Source: Pedobacter yulinensis (GTDB taxonomy: Bacteria > Bacteroidota > Bacteroidia > Sphingobacteriales > Sphingobacteriaceae). Taken from it: a stretch of DNA of 64,000 nucleotides. How positions within the stretch are numbered: position 1 is the first letter of the stretch; each line of letters opens with the position of its first letter. The notes beneath the pieces were generated by a model, which was not told where the DNA came from, made no database searches, and saw only the letters and a list, made by a program, of their open reading frames with translations. The DNA is taken from positions 868,001 through 932,000 of the forward strand of contig NZ_KZ686269.1 in NCBI RefSeq assembly GCF_003029735.1. Direction: 5' to 3'. Positions 34,331-41,586 of the stretch are shown piece by piece. A program made the translations under genes and the position numbers.

Positions 34331-35266
34331 TACATACTGCACAAAACGGGGCAGACTGGAATGGTTGGCGCTGGCCGCGTGTGGCAGGGTTTGCTGCCAC
34401 AGTATCACATCCCCTTTTTTGCCGGGTACGGGTATGGCATCGGGATGCTTCTGGATGGACACTTGGGCGGCTTCTGGCGTTTCGAATGTTTTGACGTATG
34501 CGTTGTATTGGTGGTGAAAGCCGGGTACAAGCCGGAGTGGCCCCCTGTTCTCCGGCACATCGTCCAGGTACACCAGGCCCTGTATGTAATAATCAGCCGC
34601 TTTGCTCATGTCAATATCCCAGTGCAGCCGGTCATGCCGGAATGTCCAGCTGGCTGTCTCGGGCGGATTGTAACTCACCTTTTCCGTATTGGCTACGATA
34701 TTATAAGTCTGGTATAACTCCGCAAAAAGCTGGCTGCTATCAGGATGCTGCCTGATCGCCGCGATGGCCGGGTGCTGGTAGGTCTGCAGCATCAGTCCCT
34801 GCCAATCGGACTGAGCAGGATACCAGGTAGTCCTGTCGTGGAGATCGATGTGGAGATATTCGCAGATATACGCTTTCACCGCGTCGCAATAGTCCGGCGG
34901 TATATGCGCACTGATTTTTAAGAAACCATGATCCCGCCAGTGTTCTAAGTCTCCTGCGGTAAGCAGTGTATGCGGAACCGCCGTTGCGGTGCGGCCGGTA
35001 ACGGAACCGTTTATATACTGCTCGAAGCGGAGATTTGCCTTCGCCACCTCATCTGCGCCCTTCAACTCAACCAGCCAGTTGCGCAGATCGTGTGCATCCT
35101 GACAATGGCTGTAGAGGAAGGCATAAAACTCCAGCCGGCCGATTTCATAAATGCTGAGCCAATGCGCCTCCCGTACATCGAAAGCGGCAGACGATTCCTG
35201 GTCTTTGCCTACCTTTCTATCAAGGTGCGTGGCTACGATGAGGTCTGTAAATTCAGCGCCGGACAT
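34313..35266 (-). CDS. phytanoyl-CoA dioxygenase-family (PhyH) protein
   Basis: A 317-residue Fe(II)/2-oxoglutarate oxygenase. The C-terminal double-stranded beta helix carries the metal triad: His-x-Asp in LHWDID (about residue 215) and the distal His in LPHAASANH (about 300). GPLRLVPGFHH near 240 is the usual strand-turn before it. The first 100 residues are helical and not part of the common fold. PhyH proteins hydroxylate small lipids, ectoine or secondary metabolites; the substrate is not known. No signal peptide. It is a single gene, divergent from the TetR gene. Confidence 0.87.
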   Translation of the reverse strand: MSGAEFTDLIVATHLDRKVGKDQESSAAFDVREAHWLSIYEIGRLEFYAFLYSHCQDAHDLRNWLVELKGADEVAKANLRFEQYINGSVTGRTATAVPHTLLTAGDLEHWRDHGFLKISAHIPPDYCDAVKAYICEYLHIDLHDRTTWYPAQSDWQGLMLQTYQHPAIAAIRQHPDSSQLFAELYQTYNIVANTEKVSYNPPETASWTFRHDRLHWDIDMSKAADYYIQGLVYLDDVPENRGPLRLVPGFHHQYNAYVKTFETPEAAQVSIQKHPDAIPVPGKKGDVILWQQTLPHAASANHSSLPRFVQYVSFTKL

Positions 35267-35505
35267 AGCGACAAAATAAGGAAGTATTTTTTGATCTCCT
35301 CATGAACGATCCAAAACGATGTCTTTTCATCATTCAATCATCCGATATTATTTTGTTTCCCTTCGATTTTGGCAGAGGCCCCTTCCGTTGCTCCGCCTGG
35401 ACGGCCGGCCCTGCCTCCTACTTCATGAAAGCGGACCTCGCGTTTGGCCTTGTTGACCAATCAACCGTTGCTCTTTCCGACTCACATGATGATTTGCCTG
35501 AATAG
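35267..35505. other. intergenic region before the TetR promoter, no gene
   Basis: A plus-strand frame from 35302 to 35505 (67 codons) has no recognisable content and is not supported. On the minus strand TTATTTTG near the dioxygenase start resembles but does not match a -7 box. Confidence 0.4.
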
Positions 35506-35534
35506 TTGTCGCCAGATAAATTGTTGTACATTTG
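35506..35534 (+). promoter_or_regulatory. promoter of the TetR-family gene
   Basis: TTG at 35506-35508 and TACATTTG at 35527-35534 are 18 bases apart, a good match to the TTG/TAnnTTTG pattern. Transcription would start near 35540, inside the operator that follows. Confidence 0.65.
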
Positions 35535-35538
35535 TTAG

Positions 35539-35556
35539 ACTGACTAAACAGTCAGT
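35539..35556. promoter_or_regulatory. TetR-type palindromic operator
   Basis: ACTGACT at 35539-35545 and AGTCAGT at 35550-35556 form a perfect palindrome with a four-base AAAC spacer. It covers the expected transcription start of the TetR gene, so autorepression is likely. The palindrome length is typical of TetR/AcrR sites. Confidence 0.75.
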
Positions 35557-35617
35557 ATTTTGATAAATAGAGACTGTAAACTCGGGCCGTGATTTGCGGT
35601 TTCGCAAACACTTACGT

Positions 35618-36184
35618 ATGGATAAAAAAGAAAAGCTGCTTCAAACCGCCCTGACATTATTTGTATCACAGGGATTTACGGATACGCCCACGAGCAAGAT
35701 TGCCAAAGAGGCTGGTGTTGCGACGGGAACTTTGTTTTATTTTTTCCCGACCAAAGATGAATTGATCGTTTCGCTTTATTCAAAATTGAAAAAGCAGGCT
35801 GCAGAAGGTATACAGGCTGCCCTGGCAAAAGTGAACTCGAGAAAGGGCGCCATCAAAGCCTACTACGAAGAATCGTTGAAATGGTCGCTCCGCAACCCGA
35901 ACGAATTTTCATTTCTTGCGCAGTTTTCCAATTCCCCCTACCTGAAAAAGGTTGGCGCTGATGAAGTATCGGTCCAGGTGGCTCCTGTATTACAATTGTT
36001 TAGAGAGGCCATTGCCGGGCAACAGATCGTTGATATGGATGTAACGTTGTTGTATGCCTTAATCAGCAACCAGGTATTTGGCGTAAACCAGTACCTGTCT
36101 TCGAATTCATTTAGTAAAAGAGAACAACAGGATATAATTGAGGATACATTCCTGATGTTCTGGAGAATGATTGAAGGCCGATGA
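35618..36184 (+). CDS. TetR/AcrR-family transcriptional regulator
   Basis: A 188-residue regulator starting at the ATG at 35618 (MDKKEKLLQTAL). The N-terminal helix-turn-helix is standard: LFVSQGFTDTPTSKIAKEAGVATGTLFYFFPTKDELIVSLY. The remaining helical domain is the ligand-binding part (FSFLAQFSNSPYLKKVGADEV, YALISNQVFGVNQYL). It is preceded by a clear promoter and palindromic operator, so it probably represses itself. The likely partner is the NAD(P)-binding epimerase-like gene 270 bases downstream on the same strand. Confidence 0.92.
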   Translation: MDKKEKLLQTALTLFVSQGFTDTPTSKIAKEAGVATGTLFYFFPTKDELIVSLYSKLKKQAAEGIQAALAKVNSRKGAIKAYYEESLKWSLRNPNEFSFLAQFSNSPYLKKVGADEVSVQVAPVLQLFREAIAGQQIVDMDVTLLYALISNQVFGVNQYLSSNSFSKREQQDIIEDTFLMFWRMIEGR

Positions 36185-36454
36185 GCAGGGCATTGATTTA
36201 TGCCGATCGCAGTGTAACGCGGAGGGATATTCCTGGTGCTGGGCATTGCCGTCAACTTAATGGAAAAAGCCTTGTAACGAGCAAAGGTGAGATTCCTCAC
36301 CGCACAATTCGCAGTAGAAACAATTTGGCTTGCGGTTTCGGAGGAGCCCCCTGTGGCGGTGAGCGGTTCGATTCCACAGCTGTACATTTATTAAAAAGCG
36401 AGGAGCTAAAGACTTTCGCAAAACTTTCCCCGGACAACAGTGAACATAAAAAAT

Positions 36455-37117
36455 ATGAAAATAATACTAACAGGCGCCACAGGCATGATTGGCGAAGGTG
36501 TGTTGCTGGCAGCGCTCGATCATCCCGATATTACCGAAATACTGATGGTGAACCGAAGGGCGTCTCCTTTAAGGCATCCCAAACTGGCTGAACTGATTGT
36601 AAAAGATTTTACAGAGTTGGCCTCATATCGAACGCAATTAACGGGCTATGACGGCTGCTTCTATTGCGCAGGAATAAGCTCCTTTGGCATGACGGAACAG
36701 AAATATAGCGAGATCACCTTTGACACCACCCTCCTGTTTGCAAAGGAACTGGTCCTGCTGAATCCGGAGATGGTTTTCTTTTACTTGTCCGGCGTGTATG
36801 CAGACAGTTCGGAAAAGGGAAAAATCATGTGGGCAAGAATAAAAGGCAAAACCGAGAATGCGCTAAATGAGCTGCCTTTCAAAGCCGCTTACAGCTTCCG
36901 GCCAGGTTTTATCGTTCCCATGAAAGCGCAACAAAACGTGCGGCTGATTTACAAAGGACTTAACCTGATCTACCCATTTGTTTTCCCGAAGCAAACCTTG
37001 ACTTATGACGAAATTACAACGGCATTGACGCGAACACTGGCGGTTGGCTACAACAAAAAGATTTTGGAAATAAAAGATCTGAAATTGATTGCCAGACAGG
37101 CTGGGATGGCTGAATAA
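36455..37117 (+). CDS. NAD(P)-binding epimerase/dehydratase-like protein
   Basis: A 220-residue extended/atypical SDR starting at the ATG at 36455. The dinucleotide motif is TGATGMIGEGVL at residues 6-17. GCFYCAGISSFGMTEQKY and FFYLSGVYADSSEKGKIMWARIKGKTENAL follow, with R-x3-K-like spacing near residue 134. It matches small NAD(P)H-binding proteins that are common beside TetR regulators in Bacteroidota. The substrate is unknown. It is the last gene before the AT-rich defence island. Confidence 0.85.
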   Translation: MKIILTGATGMIGEGVLLAALDHPDITEILMVNRRASPLRHPKLAELIVKDFTELASYRTQLTGYDGCFYCAGISSFGMTEQKYSEITFDTTLLFAKELVLLNPEMVFFYLSGVYADSSEKGKIMWARIKGKTENALNELPFKAAYSFRPGFIVPMKAQQNVRLIYKGLNLIYPFVFPKQTLTYDEITTALTRTLAVGYNKKILEIKDLKLIARQAGMAE

Positions 37118-37185
37118 GATTTTGGGTGATCAGGGTTGTTTCGAATTGCTAGAAGTAGTCTGATAAGCGTTTTGCAAGATGTGTG

Positions 37186-37196
37186 TCCCGCTGGGA
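37186..37196. other. 11-base match to the tRNA-Lys 3' end (possible old attachment site)
   Basis: TCCCGCTGGGA here is identical, in the same orientation, to 45111-45121 inside the T arm and acceptor stem of tRNA-Lys on the other side of the island. Orientation fits a tRNA 3'-end att duplication. The length is short, and the tRNA terminator lies on the island side, so this is tentative. Confidence 0.3.
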
Positions 37197-37253
37197 TCTG
37201 GACTATATCGTTTCTGAACTTCTGGGACCGTTTTTTGAGCTCAAATCTCGACA

Positions 37254-37274
37254 GAAGCACCGAATTTGACACCT
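37254..37274. repeat. left 21-base direct repeat of the island
   Basis: GAAGCACCGAATTTGACACC(T) matches 44985-45005 at 19 of 21 positions in the same orientation. The pair encloses the five-gene defence operon. Confidence 0.6.
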
Positions 37275-37728
37275 GTGAAATGGATGAATTGAGGCAAATG
37301 ATGGTTGAAGATAGTGAAAATTACGCAATTAAGATTGAGAGTTGCTACATTTTGACGTGGTTGTAAACCTCTTACTAACCCGATTAGCTACCGGATAATT
37401 GTTGATTACATTTGGTTGGCGAGTGGAAGGATTTTCCACTACTGCCCTAAATCGTTCATTTTATTATTGTTAGCAAGTAACCCATCAAGAGAGGTAACCG
37501 AATAGGTCACCTTTAATATGACCGCCTTTGTAGTCTTTTCTGTTCTCCCGATAGAACCTTTTCCAATCAGTCAATGTACTTTGTTATGATAAAGATACGA
37601 AATCCCCCGATATTAACAATCCTTTTTTTCATAGAGTTAGGTCGCCAAACCAATTCCGTAAACAGCCAAAGCGAGAACGGCCAAGGCCATGAGTGCAGGG
37701 GTTTCGCAGGCCACAGATGTGCGGGGGA

Positions 37729-39615
37729 TTATAGTATTTCCTGATCGGGTTGGCTTGTATTATCGTTCCAAGCTTTCTCTAAATTAATAGTTTCACTTCT
37801 TGGTTGCCGTTCTATCGGTAACAAATCAATATCTACTTTTACAGGAATATCCGATGCAAGCCCTGCAATGAAACAACTACCTACGGCCAAAACTGGAATA
37901 GATTCAAATGAAAGCTTGTCTAAGTAAGCAACGGTTTTTTCGATAGCTTTTATATCAAGGTCATTTATCAAACGGTGAATAAAGTAGTTGTGTAGCTGTG
38001 AAATAATTGTTGGCGAAATGTCATACGGTCTTTGACTTGAAACAGTAAGAAATGTGCTGAATTTTCTGCCTTCTTTAATAAGTTCCTCAAATGTTTCAAG
38101 ACGATAGTCTTTCCACGTTTCGCTCTCTCTTTCTGATGCGGAGGAAAGAATATTATGTGCTTCGTCAATAACAATGTGTAATGATTTGAGTTCAAAATCT
38201 CCTACTTCCTTATGCTCATCATATAGTTGTTTAACAATAATAAGTGGAAGTGTTTTTTTCATTTCCAAGTTGACATCTTTAAGATTTATGACTTCCAAAT
38301 TGTTATCAGCTGAATTATAATTGTCTGTTGTGATGAGTTTTCCAAGCATTTCAAACTTTTTAAACATTCGTCCGATTAAGGGGCGGATATGTTCTTGGTT
38401 TGAGTAGCCGTTGATTATTTCGTGATAGTATTGAGATAGTATTTTAAATTTTAGCTTTCCGAGATTTGATGAATCAATTGCGATAGTATTTAAGTTAGGA
38501 AACGCATTTAGTATTACATTCTCTATATCTGAATTGGCATAATACTGCCCAATATAATAAGTTGAACTATTAGAATGATATTTTAAGTCTCCTGATTCTA
38601 TCTTATTTAATATACCAGAAGCCACATTTTGCCCGTTAGTTTCCAACTGCCGTAAATGGGAAAAATACTCACTAAAAATTGCAACCGAAAGATTTGGGTC
38701 GCCTTTATGCAAAATATCTTTTACAGTTTTTAAGACATTCGCCTTTGTCCTATTTTCAAAATCCTCTTCCAAATACTCATTCCTGATTGCACGATTAAGA
38801 AATGGTTTTTGAGTTTTCTCTGTCGCTTCAAGCAATACGGATATTATTTCAAGTCGTTCGATGTTTGACTGCTTGATTGGGTATTTATCACCGTCTGAAT
38901 TTCGGGTGGTAAGGTTGTATGATTTTTTATTTTTCGTAATTAAATCTTCTTTCGTGTATTCTCCATTGAAGTCAATAATTACAAAACTCGCATTGTTTTT
39001 AAAATTATCTTTATCCGTATTTGCATTAAATAATTCGGAAAATATTCTTGCAAGTGTATTGGATTTTCCGCTTCCTGTATTTCCAAAAACACCAATATGG
39101 CTTGCAAAAAGCTTTTTGATGCTAAGTTTTATTTCCTGCGAAGGTTCTTCTGTTAATACACCCACTGTGATAGTTCTTTCGTCACTGAAGAAACGATGAA
39201 GTTTATTAAACTCATCTCTGTCAAGCAAATAGCATTCATTATCTATCAAAGGCATTTCTTTTATACCTTGTTTGAATCTATCTTCTTTTTTGCTAAAATG
39301 CCCGAATAAAGAAACCTCTAAAAACCGAGAAATTTTCAACTCATCTTTTTTGTACTCTCTGTTGTAAACAGTTTCTTCTTTGATGTATTCTCCTTCAACC
39401 TTACCAATAATTTCGATAAATCCCTTTGTAATTTTTATGTAGCTGCCAACCGAAACGTTTTTTATCGTTCTGCCACGATATGACAAATGCGATAGATTTT
39501 TGTCCTTTTTTACCTTGACTCTTATTTTTCTTCCTTCAACAGAAGAAACTGTACCAATAATAAAAATGGATTCCCTTAATAGCGTTTCACTTATTTTACT
39601 TTTCTGGCTCGACAT
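37729..39615 (-). CDS. herA: HerA-like hexameric ATPase (DUF87), partner of SIR2
   Basis: A 628-residue ATPase starting at the ATG at 39615. An N-terminal HAS-type beta barrel covers about 15-85. The RecA-like core has Walker A GNTGSGKSNT at 178-187, and Walker B IVIDEAHN at 481-488, followed by GRKFSTFLTVSSQRP, which carries the sensor and arginine residues of HerA/FtsK translocases. The start overlaps the end of the SIR2 gene by 20 bases, so the two are coupled. SIR2-HerA pairs are established phage-defence modules in which the two proteins form one large complex that degrades NAD+ and in some cases DNA. This is the last gene of the five-gene operon. Confidence 0.9.
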   Translation of the reverse strand: MSSQKSKISETLLRESIFIIGTVSSVEGRKIRVKVKKDKNLSHLSYRGRTIKNVSVGSYIKITKGFIEIIGKVEGEYIKEETVYNREYKKDELKISRFLEVSLFGHFSKKEDRFKQGIKEMPLIDNECYLLDRDEFNKLHRFFSDERTITVGVLTEEPSQEIKLSIKKLFASHIGVFGNTGSGKSNTLARIFSELFNANTDKDNFKNNASFVIIDFNGEYTKEDLITKNKKSYNLTTRNSDGDKYPIKQSNIERLEIISVLLEATEKTQKPFLNRAIRNEYLEEDFENRTKANVLKTVKDILHKGDPNLSVAIFSEYFSHLRQLETNGQNVASGILNKIESGDLKYHSNSSTYYIGQYYANSDIENVILNAFPNLNTIAIDSSNLGKLKFKILSQYYHEIINGYSNQEHIRPLIGRMFKKFEMLGKLITTDNYNSADNNLEVINLKDVNLEMKKTLPLIIVKQLYDEHKEVGDFELKSLHIVIDEAHNILSSASERESETWKDYRLETFEELIKEGRKFSTFLTVSSQRPYDISPTIISQLHNYFIHRLINDLDIKAIEKTVAYLDKLSFESIPVLAVGSCFIAGLASDIPVKVDIDLLPIERQPRSETINLEKAWNDNTSQPDQEIL

Positions 39616-40618
39616 CTTTACTGCTCTTTTTTTCCACAACCATTTTCAGAATATTATTCGTAAAGCAATCAAGCGTAAACTTTTCTGTATCGCTGTCAGG
39701 TGTTAATACTTGTATATTGGGGTGTTGCGTGACTTCCAATTTTGTATACATTTTTTCGTTAGAACTTTGCGAACAACAAACAAATATTCTAAGAGTAGGG
39801 TTTGCTTTAGCCGCTCTTAATGTAATTTCCTTGATGTGCTTGTCATCCATGGAAAAACCAACAATAAACAAAGTGGAATTTTCTTTCTCCAATTCACTGG
39901 AATACATTCGCAGCAGCTCATAGTAATAGAGATTTAACACACTTTCCAAGTGTTTGGATTCTTCGGGATTTACAACAAGTATTCGTTTGTAAGGCTCTAA
40001 AAATCCATTTCCCGTTTTTCCTGATGTAGCTTCGTCAATGTGATTTAATGAACGTGCAAACATTATTTTATCATCAGACTGCTGCCAAGTTAATGAGCCA
40101 TGAACTTTGATGATGTTAAAAACAGGAATTTCAGAAACATGGTCAAAATGCAAACTTCTTTGCTGAATTGATTTTTTGTAGTGGGCTGAACTGAAAGTAG
40201 GATTAAGTTTCCCTGAAAATCCGTCATTGTATTCAATCAAAAGTCGTTCAAGTGATGTTTCCATCAGTACATCAATATTTGTCGTAAACACATTAACCTG
40301 CTTACTCAATATCGTGCTTTTACGTTGCAAAATAACTTCTGACAAAGCAAGAAAAAAGTCGTCATAGCTCTTTTTTGTTTGTTCGTATTCATCAGTTGAA
40401 ATAGAATTGTCAATTACCTTTTTATTAGGCAACATTACTTTATTGAAATACTCTTTGTACTGTGTTTCTCTTGCCGTTTCGTCTGCTGCTTCGTTGAGTA
40501 ATTTTTCTATATTACCAAGCAATGGAAGAAAAGGTGTAGAAGTGCCTGCACCAAAGAGAAAATTGATATTTGAGCTTTGAATTACTTCAGATAGGTCTTG
40601 TAAAGTTCTTTCTTCCAT
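39596..40618 (-). CDS. SIR2-like NADase of a SIR2-HerA defence module
   Basis: A 340-residue SIR2-like protein. The NAD-binding loop FLFGAGTS is at 20-27, TTNID at 112-116 supplies the Asn and Asp, and the catalytic-type histidine is His173 in KVHGS. A C-terminal domain (LEPYKRILVVNPEES, FIVGFSMDDKHIKEITLRA) completes the fold. There are no zinc-binding cysteines, as in defence SIR2 proteins, which hydrolyse NAD+ rather than deacetylate. It overlaps herA by 20 bases and lies 16 bases after the DNA methyltransferase. In known systems infection triggers NAD+ loss and halts phage growth. Confidence 0.9.
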   Translation of the reverse strand: MEERTLQDLSEVIQSSNINFLFGAGTSTPFLPLLGNIEKLLNEAADETARETQYKEYFNKVMLPNKKVIDNSISTDEYEQTKKSYDDFFLALSEVILQRKSTILSKQVNVFTTNIDVLMETSLERLLIEYNDGFSGKLNPTFSSAHYKKSIQQRSLHFDHVSEIPVFNIIKVHGSLTWQQSDDKIMFARSLNHIDEATSGKTGNGFLEPYKRILVVNPEESKHLESVLNLYYYELLRMYSSELEKENSTLFIVGFSMDDKHIKEITLRAAKANPTLRIFVCCSQSSNEKMYTKLEVTQHPNIQVLTPDSDTEKFTLDCFTNNILKMVVEKKSSKDVEPEK

Positions 40619-40634
40619 GCTTTAGTAATCTTAT

Positions 40635-41585
40635 TTAACATTCTATTTCAACTTCGTTTTTCACAATGCCCAAAAATTCATCCAGATTAGGGCTCACTTT
40701 AATTTCGTAAGGTGCAGAAAAGATATTGCCATTCATTGATTGCCTATGCTTCTTGAAATAATCTAACATTGCGGGGTCGTTATCCACTAAGATAGAGTTT
40801 CTACTTTCTTCAATACAAATTCGTCCTGTAGTTCCCGAACCGCCAAAAAAGTCAAGCACCAAAGAACCTGGATAAGACAATCCTTTTACAAACCTACGGA
40901 TCAGTTCAAGTGGTTTCTGTGTTGGGTGTCCAACACGTTCTACGGAATTTCCATTAAGCCTTCCGATTTCCCAAACATTCGTAGGATTTTTGCCTTTTTC
41001 GATACTTTCTGGCAAGAGGCGTTTGTCTTTTAATGCCGTCTTCTTACTTTCTTCATCGTAAGGTACACGAACGGAATCCAAATCAAAAAAGTAATTTTTG
41101 GTTTTTGACAGCCATATTGCTTCCTCGTGGCGGTTTGCAAAAAAACGATGGGCACTCATTCCGTTTTTGTAATACCAAATTACGAGATTTGTGAAACGTA
41201 AATCAGTGTTATGTCTCGTGTAGTGCATAATTTCCAATAAGTCGCCCTTCTTTAAATCCTGATATTGGAAGCCACCAAAGATTACACAATTACCTGTGTC
41301 AGTAAGTATTCGGTATATTTCATCTAACCATTGTTTTGCCCAATCAAGGTAATTTTCAAAAGTGTCCCAATGAGCCAAGTCAATATTATATGGTGGGTCA
41401 ATTAAAACCAACTGTACTGATGAATCAGGCATTTGTTTTAAAAATTCAACAGCATCTTTTGTGAATAAACCATGATAGGTTTTTTCAGGCATTTTTGTTT
41501 CAATCTGACTGCTGTGAGCGACACCATTCTTTTTTAGCGTGTTCATCGCTATATGTCCTGCGTTGAAATGTGATTTATTTGCCAT
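40635..41585 (-). CDS. DNA N4-cytosine/N6-adenine methyltransferase, beta class
   Basis: A 316-residue SAM-dependent DNA methyltransferase. The catalytic motif IV is DPPYN at 63-67 and the SAM-binding motif I, DFFGGSGTT, is at 245-253, the order that defines class beta. VGHPTQKPLELIRR just before motif I is the usual link. The stretch of about 100-210 would recognise the target sequence. Enzymes of this class protect host DNA in restriction systems. Its ATG lies one base after the stop of the nuclease-helicase gene. The recognition site cannot be read. Confidence 0.93.
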   Translation of the reverse strand: MANKSHFNAGHIAMNTLKKNGVAHSSQIETKMPEKTYHGLFTKDAVEFLKQMPDSSVQLVLIDPPYNIDLAHWDTFENYLDWAKQWLDEIYRILTDTGNCVIFGGFQYQDLKKGDLLEIMHYTRHNTDLRFTNLVIWYYKNGMSAHRFFANRHEEAIWLSKTKNYFFDLDSVRVPYDEESKKTALKDKRLLPESIEKGKNPTNVWEIGRLNGNSVERVGHPTQKPLELIRRFVKGLSYPGSLVLDFFGGSGTTGRICIEESRNSILVDNDPAMLDYFKKHRQSMNGNIFSAPYEIKVSPNLDEFLGIVKNEVEIEC

Positions 41586-41586
41586 G

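Larger units (their letters stand above)
37118..37728. other. left flank of the defence island, no intact gene
   Basis: Between the epimerase gene and the stop of herA no intact gene is seen. A plus-strand frame at 37171-37269 encodes SRWDLDYIVSELLGPFF and KSRQKHRI without a start and may be a remnant. The stretch contains the left direct repeat (37254-37274) and an 11-base match to the tRNA-Lys 3' end (37186-37196). From about 37,280 the sequence becomes AT-rich, which marks the island edge. Confidence 0.5.

Noticed and set aside
35302-35505. 67-codon open frame upstream of the TetR promoter
   Set aside because: No recognisable motifs, and it ends in the promoter region; likely chance.
36181-36591. 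136-codon plus-strand frame overlapping the TetR end and the epimerase start
   Set aside because: It is out of frame with the clear epimerase gene and shows no domain; a shadow frame.
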